64,000 bases of DNA from Bacillus_BD sp963708895 (GTDB lineage: Bacteria; Bacillota; Bacilli; Bacillales; Cytobacillaceae). Positions 1 to 9,114 of this stretch are shown here, in pieces. Numbering within the stretch: position 1 is the stretch's first letter; every line of letters starts with the position of its first letter. The translations under genes were made by a program, and so were the position numbers. A model generated the notes under the pieces. That model was not told where the DNA came from. It saw nothing but the letters and a program-made list of their open reading frames with translations, and made no database searches. The stretch lies in NCBI GenBank assembly GCA_963708895.1, contig CAVPUE010000002.1, positions 558,001 through 622,000 on the forward strand. The letters run 5' to 3'.

Positions 1-943
1 AGATTATCCGATCAAACAAAATGCCTTGTATGATCAAACATTAGAAGAAATTCTTTTATTAAATGAAGCGGGAAATGAGTTTTCCAAAGAAAAAATTGCT
101 GATGGAACTTTAACACCTGTATTTTTCGGAAGTGCTTTAACAAACTTTGGTGTTCAAACGTTTTTGGAAACTTATTTACAATTTGCACCGCCCCCACAAC
201 CTAGAGAGTCAACAATTGGAAAAATTGATCCACTATCAGAGAACTTTTCTGGCTTTATCTTTAAAATTCAAGCGAATATGAATCCTGCACACCGAGATCG
301 AATTGCTTTTCTACGGATTTGCTCTGGTAAATTTGAGCGAGGGATGACGGTTAATGTTCCTAGAACCGGTAAACAAATCAAACTTTCACAATCTACACAG
401 TTTATGGCAGATGACCGTAGTACTGTTGATGAAGCGGTTAGTGGTGATATTATTGGTTTGTATGATACTGGTACTTATCAAATTGGTGATACAATAACAA
501 CAGGGAAGGATCAATTCCAATTTGAAAGATTGCCACAATTTACACCAGAACTTTTCGTGCGAGTAACTGCAAAAAATGTGATGAAACAAAAGCATTTTCA
601 TAAAGGGATTGGGCAGCTTGTCCAAGAAGGTGCAATACAGTTATATAAAACCCTCAGAACTGAAGATTATCTACTTGGTGCGGTAGGGCAGTTACAATTT
701 GAAGTATTTGAACATCGGATGAAAAATGAATATAATGTTGATGTAGTGATGGAGGGACAAGGCTCGAAAATTGCCCGTTGGGTTGAAAATGATGAGGTCG
801 ATGATAAATTATCAAGTTCAAGAAGTCTGCTTGTCAACGATCGCTATGATCATAAGGTCTTCTTATTTGAAAATGACTTTGCACTGCGATGGTTTCAAGA
901 GAAAAATCCAAATGTGAAACTATACAATCCAATGGATCAATAA
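1..943 (+). CDS. prfC: Peptide chain release factor 3 (RF3), C-terminal part, cut by window edge
   Basis: RF3 is a translational GTPase that removes RF1/RF2 from the ribosome after peptide release. The frame is open from base 2 and enters from the left, so the GTP-binding motifs lie outside; 313 residues remain of the family's roughly 525. Visible are the end of the G domain, the domain II barrel (AFLRICSGKFERGMTV, about residues 105-120 of the fragment) and the C-terminal domain with VGQLQFEVFEHRMKNEY, typical of RF3 and not of EF-G. It stops at 943 and is followed at once by a hairpin terminator. From memory B. subtilis 168 lacks this gene while the B. cereus group has it. Confidence 0.95.
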   Translation, partial: DYPIKQNALYDQTLEEILLLNEAGNEFSKEKIADGTLTPVFFGSALTNFGVQTFLETYLQFAPPPQPRESTIGKIDPLSENFSGFIFKIQANMNPAHRDRIAFLRICSGKFERGMTVNVPRTGKQIKLSQSTQFMADDRSTVDEAVSGDIIGLYDTGTYQIGDTITTGKDQFQFERLPQFTPELFVRVTAKNVMKQKHFHKGIGQLVQEGAIQLYKTLRTEDYLLGAVGQLQFEVFEHRMKNEYNVDVVMEGQGSKIARWVENDEVDDKLSSSRSLLVNDRYDHKVFLFENDFALRWFQEKNPNVKLYNPMDQ

Positions 944-949
944 AAAATA

Positions 950-994
950 GGAAACGGTTCGCATTCTAATGATTGATGCAGACCGTTTCCTTTT
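950..994 (+). terminator. Terminator after prfC
   Basis: Inverted repeat GGAAACGGT near 950-958 and ACCGTTTCC near 982-990, followed by TTTT, seven bases after the prfC stop. Confidence 0.75.
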
Positions 995-1003
995 CACGTT
1001 AAA

Positions 1004-1034
1004 AAGAAAGCCAAGCGTCGCTTGGCTTTCTTGA
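1004..1034 (-). terminator. Terminator after the SASP gene
   Basis: Almost perfect palindrome (AAGAAAGCCAAGCG, one-base loop, then its complement) between the convergent prfC and SASP genes. Read on the minus strand it ends in TTCTTTTT, so it fits the SASP transcript; it may also serve prfC. Confidence 0.8.
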
Positions 1035-1042
1035 TTCCAATA

Positions 1043-1234
1043 TTATTTTCCTGATAAATGGGCTTGTGCTTGTTGGACTAATCTTTTGGTGATTTCTCCT
1101 CCAACCGAGCCATTGGCACGTGATACGGTATCAGAGCCTAAATGGACACCAAATTCCTGAGCAATTTCGTATTTTACTTGGTCAAGATATTGCTCTATGC
1201 CAGGAACAAGTAGTTTATTACTGCTTCTAGCCAT
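1043..1234 (-). CDS. Alpha/beta-type small acid-soluble spore protein
   Basis: A 63-residue SASP, the DNA-coating protein of the forespore that protects spore DNA from UV and heat. The family signature is plain: KYEIAQEFGVHLGSD, which includes the EFG(V) segment where the germination protease GPR cuts, followed by RANGSVGGEITKRLVQQA near the C-terminus. The ATG has AAGGAGTTG eight bases upstream. It is monocistronic with its own terminator. Which of the paralogues (sspA, B, C or D) it corresponds to cannot be told from sequence alone. A sigma-G promoter is expected, but I could not find a convincing one in the 215-base gap before ktrD. Confidence 0.95.
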   Translation of the reverse strand: MARSSNKLLVPGIEQYLDQVKYEIAQEFGVHLGSDTVSRANGSVGGEITKRLVQQAQAHLSGK

Positions 1235-1449
1235 CTTTGTTTCAACTCCTTATGAATGAACAACCAGAGTAAATTTTCTCTGTAATCATATTATGGATTT
1301 TTATTTGAATTTTAAAAGTGGAAAAGTTATTCAGAATTTGGAAATTTTAGTGTAAAAATTAGATTTTATAATATTTTTCCTCCGATAGCTTTCCAAATGA
1401 TCTAATTTTCATTAAGATAGGATTAGTTGTAAATGAAAGGAAGCATCTT

Positions 1450-2808
1450 ATGTGGAATCGTTTTAAATTAATTCTTGATAGCATTACTCCAGCTAGAGCA
1501 ATCTTTACTTTTTATTTTATTGCCGTGACCGTTTCAGTTATTCTCTTAAGATTACCAGGTGTGCATCAAGAGGGCGTCACGGTATCACTGTTAGATACGA
1601 TCTTTACGGCGATTAGTTCCGTGAGTGTAACGGGATTAACAGTCATTAATATTTCTGATACCTATAGTGTATTTGGTTTATTTGTACTCATGTTTGTCTT
1701 TCAATTTGGAGGCATTGGCGTCATGTCTTTAGGAACGTTTGTATGGCTCCTAATTGGCAAGAAAATCGGTTTAAAGGGCAGACAGTTGATTATGGTTGAC
1801 CATAATCAATCCAATCTTTCCGGCTTAGTTGCGTTAATGATCGAAATTATTAAAATCATGTTAGTGATAGAAACCATTGGGGCTTTGATTTTAGGCTTTT
1901 ATTTTTTAAACGATTATCCAACGATACAAGAAGCGTTTTTTCATGGTTTATTCACAGCGATTAGTGCTACAACGAATGCCGGACTTGATATTACAGGTTC
2001 TTCATTAGTACCATATGCAAATGATTATTTTGTACAAGTGATCGTTATCATCTTGTTAACCCTTGGTGCAATCGGATTCCCTGTATTAATCGAATGTAAA
2101 AATTTTCTATTTCACAAAAACAAATTTCCACTTCCGTTTCGATTTTCGTTATTTACGAAAATTACTACCATCACATTTGGAGCACTACTGATATTTGGAA
2201 CATTAATCATTATCTTGTTTGAATTTCAGCATTATTTTAAAAATATGGTTTGGCATGAAGCCTTTTTCTATGCTTTTTTCCAATCGGCAACAACTCGAAG
2301 TGGTGGGTTAGCGACAATGGATGTGAATCAATTCTCAGATCCAACCTTACTCGTTATTAGTGTACTTATGTTTATTGGGGCATCTCCAAGCTCAGTTGGT
2401 GGTGGGATTCGCACAACAACGTTAGCACTAAATATTTTATTTCTCTATCATTTTGCAAGAGGGAGAAAAGATATTAAGATTTTTAAACGGGAAATTCATG
2501 AAGACGATATTAGAAAAGCTTTGGCTGTAACGATATTTGCAATCCTTATTTGTTTTATTGCGATTATCGCTCTAACGCTTTCTGAAAAGCAATCGTTGTT
2601 AGCGATTATTTTTGAAGTATGTTCAGCTTTTGGAACAACCGGTTTATCGATGGGGATTACACCAGAATTAACAGTATTCGGTAAATGGGTTTTAATGATT
2701 CTTATGTTTATTGGTCGGATTGGTTTGGTTTCATTTTTCTTATTATTACGAGGCAAGGATCCAGATTTAAATTACCACTATCCAAAAGAAAGAATCATAA
2801 TTGGATGA
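1450..2808 (+). CDS. ktrD: K+ uptake channel subunit KtrD (TrkH/KtrB family)
   Basis: Membrane-embedded ion-conducting subunit of a Ktr potassium transporter; 452 residues, the usual length. It has the fourfold membrane-pore-membrane repeat of the TrkH/Ktr superfamily, with selectivity loops around SVTGL (about residue 60), ATTNAGLD (174), TTRSGGL (282) and GTTGLS (395). The C-terminus (NYHYPKERIIIG) is what I remember of B. subtilis KtrD rather than KtrB. The ATG follows AAAGGAAG at good spacing. The gene stands alone; its likely RCK partner KtrC is at 28406-29065 in this same window. No c-di-AMP (ydaO) riboswitch is visible upstream. Confidence 0.92.
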   Translation: MWNRFKLILDSITPARAIFTFYFIAVTVSVILLRLPGVHQEGVTVSLLDTIFTAISSVSVTGLTVINISDTYSVFGLFVLMFVFQFGGIGVMSLGTFVWLLIGKKIGLKGRQLIMVDHNQSNLSGLVALMIEIIKIMLVIETIGALILGFYFLNDYPTIQEAFFHGLFTAISATTNAGLDITGSSLVPYANDYFVQVIVIILLTLGAIGFPVLIECKNFLFHKNKFPLPFRFSLFTKITTITFGALLIFGTLIIILFEFQHYFKNMVWHEAFFYAFFQSATTRSGGLATMDVNQFSDPTLLVISVLMFIGASPSSVGGGIRTTTLALNILFLYHFARGRKDIKIFKREIHEDDIRKALAVTIFAILICFIAIIALTLSEKQSLLAIIFEVCSAFGTTGLSMGITPELTVFGKWVLMILMFIGRIGLVSFFLLLRGKDPDLNYHYPKERIIIG

Positions 2809-2810
2809 AG

Positions 2811-2845
2811 AAAAGGGTATGCAGGAAATTCCTGTATACCCTTTT
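2811..2845 (+). terminator. Terminator after ktrD
   Basis: Stem AAAGGGTATGCAGGA / TCCTGTATACCCTTT (one G-T pair) with T-run, directly after the ktrD stop. Confidence 0.85.
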
Positions 2846-2850
2846 TATGG

Positions 2851-3186
2851 TTAATCTGCATCTTTACCAACATCAAGAGTCGGATGCATAAACTTTTCTA
2901 AATGTGGTTGTTTTAAATGATTCAATAAATCATGATTTTCGGGGGTATTCCAGCCGATATCATTTGTAGGATGTACCCATTCGCTACCAGACATAATCGA
3001 TGGATCGGTTTCTTTACTCCAATTTTCTAATGGCGAATTTTTGGAGGTGTAATAACTATCCCCAATCGTAACTCCAAATGAATTAATAAAAGGTGGCTGC
3101 ATTGCTATCGTTGTTCCTTTAAAGCTTGGAGCATTAATTTGATGTGGGAGGGTTTGGTCGATATCCAATCGCTTTTTTTCTTTCAA
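2851..3186 (-). CDS. Conserved Bacillus protein of unknown function (DUF3905-like)
   Basis: A soluble 111-residue protein with no signal peptide or membrane segment. The C-terminal half carries the distinctive stretch SEWVHPTNDIGWNTPENHD, which I associate, without certainty, with the DUF3905 family. It is rich in Pro, Asn and Asp and ends KDAD. The start is TTG: AAAAAAGGAGG lies seven bases upstream on the minus strand, and no better start is available. It is convergent with ktrD and divergent from the two tiny genes beginning at 3318. No function can be assigned. Confidence 0.7.
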   Translation of the reverse strand: MKEKKRLDIDQTLPHQINAPSFKGTTIAMQPPFINSFGVTIGDSYYTSKNSPLENWSKETDPSIMSGSEWVHPTNDIGWNTPENHDLLNHLKQPHLEKFMHPTLDVGKDAD

Positions 3187-3317
3187 TGGTAAACCTCCTT
3201 TTTTCGTTAGTTTTAGCTTTTAATCGTAACCCTATTTGTTGAAAAAAAAGGAAGACCATGTGAAGAATGAAATTGGTTAATTAGCAAAACCTATTTTGAA
3301 AAGGGAGGTATGTCATA

Positions 3318-3479
3318 GTGGCAAAACGTAAAGCACAATTTGATGCTGTTGAGAAACATTCAAAAACACCGAAAAAAAACCTACAAGAAACAGAGTTTTC
3401 TGCTGAATTTAGTGCTGGAGAAAACCCGATGAAAGGTGCAAATCGAAATTCTAAACAGGGAAGAGAAGGTAGATCCTAA
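3318..3479 (+). CDS. 53-residue basic protein with a SASP-gamma-like EF motif
   Basis: GTG start with AAGGGAGG nine bases upstream; 53 residues, very rich in Lys, Glu, Ser and Asn, with no Trp or Cys. The centre reads TEFSAEFSAGENP, resembling the TEF(A)SE sites that the germination protease cuts in gamma-type SASPs, though not an exact match. The composition (few hydrophobic residues, basic start MAKRKAQ) also fits a small spore protein. It ends two bases before the ATG of the next tiny gene and the two are probably one transcript. I do not recognise a named family; assignment to spore proteins is inference. Confidence 0.65.
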   Translation: MAKRKAQFDAVEKHSKTPKKNLQETEFSAEFSAGENPMKGANRNSKQGREGRS

Positions 3480-3481
3480 CG

Positions 3482-3622
3482 ATGAGCAAAAAAGAAAAAT
3501 CAAAAAAACAAAATGAAACAGTAAATGTTGAGTTTGGCATGGAATTTGGCGATATCAATGCAAGTAAATTATACGAAATTCCATTTATGAATGAGGAAAA
3601 ATCAAAAAAGAAAAGTAAATAA
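3482..3622 (+). CDS. 46-residue Lys-rich small protein, tandem with the preceding gene
   Basis: ATG at 3482; its ribosome site (AGAGAAGGT) lies inside the end of the preceding gene, so the two are likely translationally linked. The 46 residues have a Lys-rich start (MSKKEKSKKQ) and end (KSKKKSK), and a middle reading NVEFGMEFGDINASKLYEIPF. The repeated EFG/MEFGD again recalls SASP protease sites but is further from consensus than its neighbours. It is followed by a strong hairpin at 3639. No function is known to me. Confidence 0.6.
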   Translation: MSKKEKSKKQNETVNVEFGMEFGDINASKLYEIPFMNEEKSKKKSK

Positions 3623-3638
3623 AGATACTAAAAATATG

Positions 3639-3667
3639 TCCCCTCTGCTTTATGAGAGGGGACTTTC
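3639..3667 (+). terminator. Terminator after the small-gene pair
   Basis: Stem GTCCCCTCT / AGAGGGGAC followed by TTTCATT; sits between convergent genes and could act in both directions. Confidence 0.7.
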
Positions 3668-3677
3668 ATTGTATGAA

Positions 3678-5432
3678 TCAAATGTTAACAGAATGGATAT
3701 CACTTATGTCTATCGTTAAAAGAGTTGGTTTAGTGCTCTTTGGATCATAATAAGTAAACAGAAGTGTAGGGCGATACTCAATCACATTATCCTTTATATA
3801 TTGCCCCATATCAAAAGATAAAGGTTCTAGTAATGTGTGTTTATATAAATCCTTCTCATCTAAACGCAAGTCTTGTAAAAGAGAAGGGTTTTGCAGTATA
3901 GCCTGATAATATTGCGAACGATCATTCTTTGATAGAGATGGTTCCCACCAAGATTTACGAGGCTTGTACCTTTGGTGTGAAAGATAATCATATTTCATTA
4001 AATCAGTAATAATTTCAATATTTTCCACCTTATAAGCAAGGAGAAACTCATTCAGTCGTTTAAAGAGATCTTCTAGTTGATGACCAATTCTTGACCAACC
4101 TCTTTCTTCCCAATAGGTGCCAAATTCTTGGAAAAAGTCAAAAGGTGTTGGAAATACGTTTGTAACAAGATATTCGATCGTATAGTCCATTCGATGATCA
4201 TTCCAATATTTTTCAAGCACATCCTCCACTTGTTTGATTCTTATAATATCATCAAAAGATAGAACGGAATTTCCAAGAATTTCATATGGCGGATGGTCAC
4301 TATAAATATAATCATGATCATCGGCTCTTAATCGCAATCCAGTTCCACGTAGCATTTTTAAAAAGCCGAGTTGCAATTCCTCTGGACGAAAAGCAAATAC
4401 ATCATTAAATGTTTTTCGAAATGACTGGTAGTCTTCTTCTGGAAGACCGGCAATCAAATCGAGATGCTGGTCTATTTTACCACCATCTTTTACCATCTTG
4501 ACGGTTCTAGTTAACTTTTCGAAATTTTGTTTTCTCTTTACCAGTTCATTTGTATGATCATTCGTAGATTGAACACCGATTTCAAAGCGGAACAATCCAG
4601 CCGGAGCTTCCTTGTTTAAAAAGTCAATCACCTCAGGACGCATAATGTCTGCCGTAATTTCAAATTGAAACACAGTACCAGGTACATGTTCATCAATAAT
4701 AAAACGAAACATATCCATTGCATAGCTTCGACTAATATTAAAGGTACGATCGACAAATTTAATCGTTTTAGCACCACCTGCCATCAGATAACGAATGTCT
4801 TCTTTGATTTTTTCGCGATCAAAATAGCGGACTCCAACTTCTATAGATGATAAACAAAACTGACAGCTAAATGGACAGCCACGGCTCGTTTCAATATAAG
4901 TAACCCTTTTACTAAGATTTGGAAGGTCTTCTTTAAATCGATAAGGGGAGGGAAGTTCCCGTAAATCCAACTTATGTAGTGGATGGTTTATGATAACTTC
5001 ATCATTTCGACGATAAGCAATTCCAGGAACCTTATCAAACTCGTGATTTCCTTTTAGTTCATTTAATAAGCTTTTAAACGTTTCTTCACCTTCGCCAACA
5101 ACAATAAAGTCAAATTCTTTAACAGTAGACATCCATTCATGAACGTCATAGGATACTTCAGGTCCACCAACCATGATAACAATAGATGGATTGATTTTTT
5201 TTATGGTATCAATGACTTTAATCGTTTCTTCGATATTCCATATATAACAGCTAAAGCCAATGACATCTGGTTTTCTTGTGATTAGATCTGTCACAATATT
5301 TATGATCGGATCCTTAATCGTGAATTCGGCAAGCTCTACATCATATTGGGGTTGTGCATAGGCTTTTAAATAGCGTATCGCTAAATTGGTATGTATGTAT
5401 TTTGCATTCAAGGTGGAACAAATAATTTTCAT
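3678..5432 (-). CDS. B12-binding-domain radical SAM protein (DUF4080 type)
   Basis: A 584-residue radical SAM enzyme. Residues 1-140 form a Rossmann-like cobalamin-binding-type domain (IGFSCYIWN, VMVGGPEVS). The radical SAM core follows with the CxxxCxxC cluster motif in RGCPFSCQFC at about residues 186-193, then FEIGVQSTN and a long C-terminal part that I associate with DUF4080. The canonical DxHxxG cobalamin ligand is not evident, so B12 binding is uncertain. The reaction is unknown; relatives are usually annotated only as Fe-S oxidoreductases. The ATG has GAAGGAG upstream. No obvious pathway partner is adjacent. Confidence 0.88.
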   Translation of the reverse strand: MKIICSTLNAKYIHTNLAIRYLKAYAQPQYDVELAEFTIKDPIINIVTDLITRKPDVIGFSCYIWNIEETIKVIDTIKKINPSIVIMVGGPEVSYDVHEWMSTVKEFDFIVVGEGEETFKSLLNELKGNHEFDKVPGIAYRRNDEVIINHPLHKLDLRELPSPYRFKEDLPNLSKRVTYIETSRGCPFSCQFCLSSIEVGVRYFDREKIKEDIRYLMAGGAKTIKFVDRTFNISRSYAMDMFRFIIDEHVPGTVFQFEITADIMRPEVIDFLNKEAPAGLFRFEIGVQSTNDHTNELVKRKQNFEKLTRTVKMVKDGGKIDQHLDLIAGLPEEDYQSFRKTFNDVFAFRPEELQLGFLKMLRGTGLRLRADDHDYIYSDHPPYEILGNSVLSFDDIIRIKQVEDVLEKYWNDHRMDYTIEYLVTNVFPTPFDFFQEFGTYWEERGWSRIGHQLEDLFKRLNEFLLAYKVENIEIITDLMKYDYLSHQRYKPRKSWWEPSLSKNDRSQYYQAILQNPSLLQDLRLDEKDLYKHTLLEPLSFDMGQYIKDNVIEYRPTLLFTYYDPKSTKPTLLTIDISDIHSVNI

Positions 5433-5516
5433 TTTCTTAAACTCCTTCAGACAATATCCTTCTATTTCTATTGTATAGGAAAGAGAAGAAAAATAAAAAT
5501 AGAGATGGAAGAATTC

Positions 5517-5546
5517 AAAAAACCTGCTAATCGTAGCAGGTTTTTT
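5517..5546 (-). terminator. Terminator after the Spo0E-like gene
   Basis: Stem AAAAAACCTGCTA / TAGCAGGTTTTTT with a four-base loop; on the minus strand it follows the Spo0E-like gene, and it separates that gene from the radical SAM gene. Confidence 0.75.
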
Positions 5547-5606
5547 GAGGATTCAAGTATCAGTATTTTCTAATTAAAGTTTCAGATAGACTCGGGTAAT
5601 GTAAAA

Positions 5607-5873
5607 TTAACTAATTGTCCGTCTCTTAAATTTGCAGAACCATTTCAAGCTAATTCTAGGGGGAGTAGAAAAAAATTCTAATTTTCTTTTCTTAGCTTCT
5701 CTTTTCTGTTGCTTTTGACGAAAAAAAACTTGATATTGATAAATTAATTGGTCCAATTCTTGACTGCATTTTATTGTATCATCGCTTTTCAGGCCTTTTT
5801 CTAATGCTAGATCTATCATTAATTCTCTCTTTTTTTGAATTTCTTTTAAAATGGTTTTATGTTGATCAAACAA
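5607..5873 (-). CDS. Spo0E-family aspartyl-phosphate phosphatase
   Basis: A short helical protein (88 residues) of the family that removes the phosphate from Spo0A~P and so delays sporulation. The helix-loop-helix signature is present: KEIQKKRELMIDLALEKGL, then the diagnostic SQELDQLIYQYQ. The C-terminal tail after residue 50 is Lys/Arg-rich and unlike the conserved core. The start is TTG at 5873, after a G-rich site (CGGGGGG) at eight bases. B. subtilis has several paralogues (Spo0E, YisI, YnzD); the exact orthologue cannot be told. With kinD nearby, the window holds both a feeder and a drain of the phosphorelay. Confidence 0.82.
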   Translation of the reverse strand: MFDQHKTILKEIQKKRELMIDLALEKGLKSDDTIKCSQELDQLIYQYQVFFRQKQQKREAKKRKLEFFSTPPRISLKWFCKFKRRTIS

Positions 5874-6028
5874 TGAAATAACCCCCCGATACTTGCCTTT
5901 TCTACATGTTTGCCATCATACTAGAATTTTTTATCCTTGATGAATTATTACAAGAAATGAAATGAAAGTAAATAGATTCGCAATATTAGACAAAAATTTT
6001 AAGAGAAAAACTTTCGACAAATTTCTAA

Positions 6029-7262
6029 TCAACTTCTGTTTGCAAGTTTTTGATCAGACGGAAGGAAAAATCCTAATGCCCCTAAAATCGGTAGAAATCC
6101 TGTAAATGTTAAAGTGGCAAGTAGTCCAAAATGGTCTGCCATAATACCAAGTGCAATAGAACCGATTGCCCCCATACCAAATGCAAGACCTACTGTTAAC
6201 CCAGCCATTGTACCAATTTTACCTGGAACTAATTCTTGGGCATAGATAACGGTAACAGAAAAGCTAGACATTAAGATAAAGCCAGTGATTAATAATAATA
6301 CAAATGCTACAGATGCAGGGACAAATGGAATCAATATCGATAGTGGTGCGGATCCCAAAATGGAGATGATAATAATTTTTCGTTTTCCAAATTTATCAGC
6401 AAGTGGCCCGCCAAAGAATGTACCTAAAGCACCGGTCACTAAAAAGGCAAATAAAAATATTTGTGCTTTTTGAATCGAAAAATCATAGTGTTCCATTGTA
6501 AAAAATGCATAAAAATTTGTAATCCCAGCTACATACCATGAGCGGGCAAAAATTAAAAACAAAATAAGAATAAGAGCGAAAAGAACCTTTTTTGAGATTG
6601 GTTGAGAATGTATCTGCAACATTGCTTCTATAATGAGTGTTTAGAATACTAGCTTCTTTTAGTCTATTAGAATACCAAAAGGCAATATAGATAAGTAGGA
6701 AAACCGCTGCAGCTGCAACTAGTGAAAACCAGGCGGCACCGATTTGACCAAGAGGGACGAGAATTAAGGCTGTAATTAAAGGGGCCAAAGCTTGACCTGA
6801 ATTTCCTCCAACTTGGTATATCGATTGTGCTAAACCTCGTCTAGTACCCGCAGCCATATGGGCAACTCTAGAGCCTTCTGGATGAAAAATAGCTGATCCA
6901 AGTCCAATAAAAAGAACGGATACTATAACAAGACTATAGTTTGGGGCTAATGCTAGACCGATTACTCCTAGTAAGGTGGAAGTCATTCCAATCGGAAGTG
7001 CATATGGCATGGGTCTTTTATCAGAAAAAGCACCAATAAAGGGTTGCATGACAGAAGAAACCATATTTAACGCAAAGGCAATAAAACCTAGTTGTGTAAA
7101 GGATAGCCCCATGGATTTTCCTAGAATCGGAAACATGGCGGGAATAACAGATTGAATGGAATCATTCAAAAGATGGCAAAGACCCATAATGATTAAAATT
7201 TTATAAGTTGTTTGTTGTTTCTTTTGTACTACTTGCTGTTCTGACAAAACAGAGTGTGTCAA
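6029..7262 (-). CDS. Fsr-like MFS drug-efflux transporter, one frameshift
   Basis: A 12-helix major facilitator related to the fosmidomycin-resistance protein Fsr: GLCHLLNDSIQSVIPAMFPI near residue 30, GSAIFHPEGSRVAHMAAG and RRGLAQSIYQVGGNSG near 125-150, and FGGPLADKFGKRK in the second half. The start is TTG at 7262, with GGAGG ten bases upstream. The reading frame changes between about 6590 and 6622: the N-terminal half runs through HYRSNVADTFS, and the C-terminal half continues from QPISKKVLFALILI one base out of phase, consistent with one extra base. Joined, it is about 410 residues, the normal size. The substrate is unknown. Confidence 0.85.
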
Positions 7263-7385
7263 GTTACATACGCCTCCAATTCCATTTCATAAAAGTGATT
7301 TAATATACCGAGAAATAGTTTAATAATTATTTCTATTTTACAAGAATTATTCAAAAAAATGTTATTATTATGTCTTATTGAAAGT

Positions 7386-7444
7386 AAAAAAAGAAAAGCT
7401 TCTTGACAATTTATACTCTTTGCCAGGAAACTTTTCTTTTTTTT
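7386..7444 (-). terminator. Terminator after kinD
   Basis: Inverted repeat AAAAAAAGAAAAG / CTTTTCTTTTTTT around an about 28-base loop, immediately downstream of the kinD stop on the minus strand. Confidence 0.65.
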
Positions 7445-8949
7445 CTAAGAAATGCTTTGTTCCAAAGGTAATTTTATATGGACTGTAGTTCCTTTATTTT
7501 TATCACTCATAATCTCAATTTTACCATTAAAAGATTCAATGATTCGTTTGCAGATAACGAGTCCAAGTCCCGTGCCAGAATCCTTTGATGTATAAAAGGG
7601 ATGAAATATTTTTTTCATCTGTTTTGGTGTGATTCCTGAACCTGTATCAGAAATAGATAAATGAACTTCATTTGTTATACGATGTAGGGATATGGTGACG
7701 ATACCTTTTTCATTCATTGCTTCAATCGCATTTTTAGTAATATTTAAAATCACTTGTTTCATTTGATCTTTTGAAGACTTTATATAAAGGGGATCATCGG
7801 AAACCTTTAATGACAATTGATGTTGATTTCTTTTTGCTTCATATTCAATGAGTGGAACAAGCTCAAAGATGATATTTCTAGCATCAAAAATCTCTGTTTT
7901 GACAGCAGATGGTTTTCCAAGAATCAAAAATTCACCTACAATTTGATTGATTCGATTGATTTCTTGATCAATAACAGAAAAATATTTTTGCTCTTTGGTA
8001 CCAATATGTGTTTCGCTTAACAATTGAATCAGCCCTTTAATTCCAGTTAAAGGATTTCGAATTTCATGAGCAAGACTTGCTGCAAATGTGCCAATTAATT
8101 CTAATTTTTGCAGGTCATTTTGTTTTTTCTCTTTCTTGGATTTTCTTAAGTTGAATAAAATATTTTAATAAGAAATAAAGAAAATGAAAAGAAAATAGGA
8201 TTAATAAAGCAATTGGAATTAATTTACCTTGTAATTCAGTATGGTTTATCCTTGGGATGTAGACATGTAATGTCCACGGAATTCTGTCAATGGATAATGA
8301 ATAATATCTTTCTGGGTCACGATTTTCTTCAATCGGATGAACTTCTAATACGGTTTCATTTTTAGAGTTTGTAATGTAGAAAATGATTATTAGGAAAAGT
8401 CGTGTGCATTAAATTGATAATGTAGTCGGAATTGAAATAGACCACAAGGATATAAGTTAAATTTTGTTTGTTGTCTAAAATCGGATTGGCAATTCCAATT
8501 CCATGTTGTCCGTTAGCGAGTACTTCTGTTTGGTCAGAAATCACAATATCTTTCGTTTGAATGGCTTCTTGAATAAATTGGTCATGTTCTATTTCATTAT
8601 TTACAAGAAGTGATTGTTCTCCATTCATAATATAGCCTTTTGAATTTAATACAAACATTCCTGCATACCGTGGGTCAGATTGAGCTCCTTTTTCTAATAG
8701 ATATTCTATTTTCTCAGTTGACTCTTGTTCGGTTGAAATAGAAATAGTTAAAATATCTAAAATCGTTACGGTCTGACCAATGAAATAATTCCAATTTTCC
8801 TCATGAATATGGGCAATCCTTTGAGCAGCTTGATTACGCTCATACGTATCTTTATGGTATAATTCTATAGATAAATATCCAATTAAAAAAACAACTGGTA
8901 AAATAACAATGATCAGATATAGTACAAATGTATTCGTTAAATATTTCAT
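7445..8949 (-). CDS. kinD: Sporulation sensor histidine kinase KinD, two frameshifts
   Basis: Membrane histidine kinase feeding the Spo0F-Spo0A phosphorelay. Order: an N-terminal membrane segment, an extracellular Cache-like sensor domain (about residues 35-240), a second segment (IPIALLILFSFHFLYFL), then the kinase core with H-box SLAHEIRNPLTG, N-box NITKNAIEAM, G1 DTGSGI and G2 GTGLGL. Joined length is about 501 residues against 506 that I remember for B. subtilis KinD, and the neighbours mhqR-clpE-ykvI are the same as there. Frame changes lie near 8380 (FPN to IIFYITN) and near 8120 (EREKT to NDLQKLELIG, beside a six-A run); both look like one extra base. ATG 8949 is preferred over TTG 8955 by spacing from GGAG. 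Confidence 0.82.
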
Positions 8950-9015
8950 ATGCAATTAGCTCCAAATCTGCGGAATACTTGTATTATATCAAAAAAGAGA
9001 GGGAAAGTTCTATCT

Positions 9016-9029
9016 TGTAAACGTTTTCG
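9016..9029. promoter_or_regulatory. cre-like (CcpA) site between kinD and mhqR
   Basis: TGTAAACGTTTTCG matches the cre consensus TGWAANCGNTNWCA at 13 of 14 positions. It lies just upstream of the mhqR -35 box and about 70 bases before the kinD start on the other strand, so either gene could be under carbon-catabolite control. Confidence 0.45.
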
Positions 9030-9034
9030 ATGAA

Positions 9035-9063
9035 TTGACACAAATCAAGCAATTTTTTATAAT
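9035..9063 (+). promoter_or_regulatory. Consensus sigma-A promoter of mhqR
   Basis: TTGACA at 9035-9040, 17-base spacer, TATAAT at 9058-9063: a perfect match at both boxes. Transcription would start near 9070. Confidence 0.8.
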
Positions 9064-9077
9064 TAAAAGTTAATAGA

Positions 9078-9092
9078 ATAGTTTATAACTAT
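9078..9092. promoter_or_regulatory. Palindromic operator candidate before mhqR
   Basis: ATAGTT-TAT-AACTAT is a perfect 15-base palindrome placed just after the expected transcription start. This fits autorepression by a dimeric MarR protein. It also contains the first ATG of the frame (9091), which argues that translation begins later. Confidence 0.45.
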
Positions 9093-9114
9093 GTATAAAA
9101 GGAATTGGTTAAAA

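Noticed and set aside
1235..1330. Sigma-G promoter for the alpha/beta SASP
   Set aside because: CATAATA and TGAATA both occur but about 32 bases apart instead of 17-18.
1235..1449. c-di-AMP (ydaO) riboswitch before ktrD
   Set aside because: No match to the conserved ydaO core in this short AT-rich gap.
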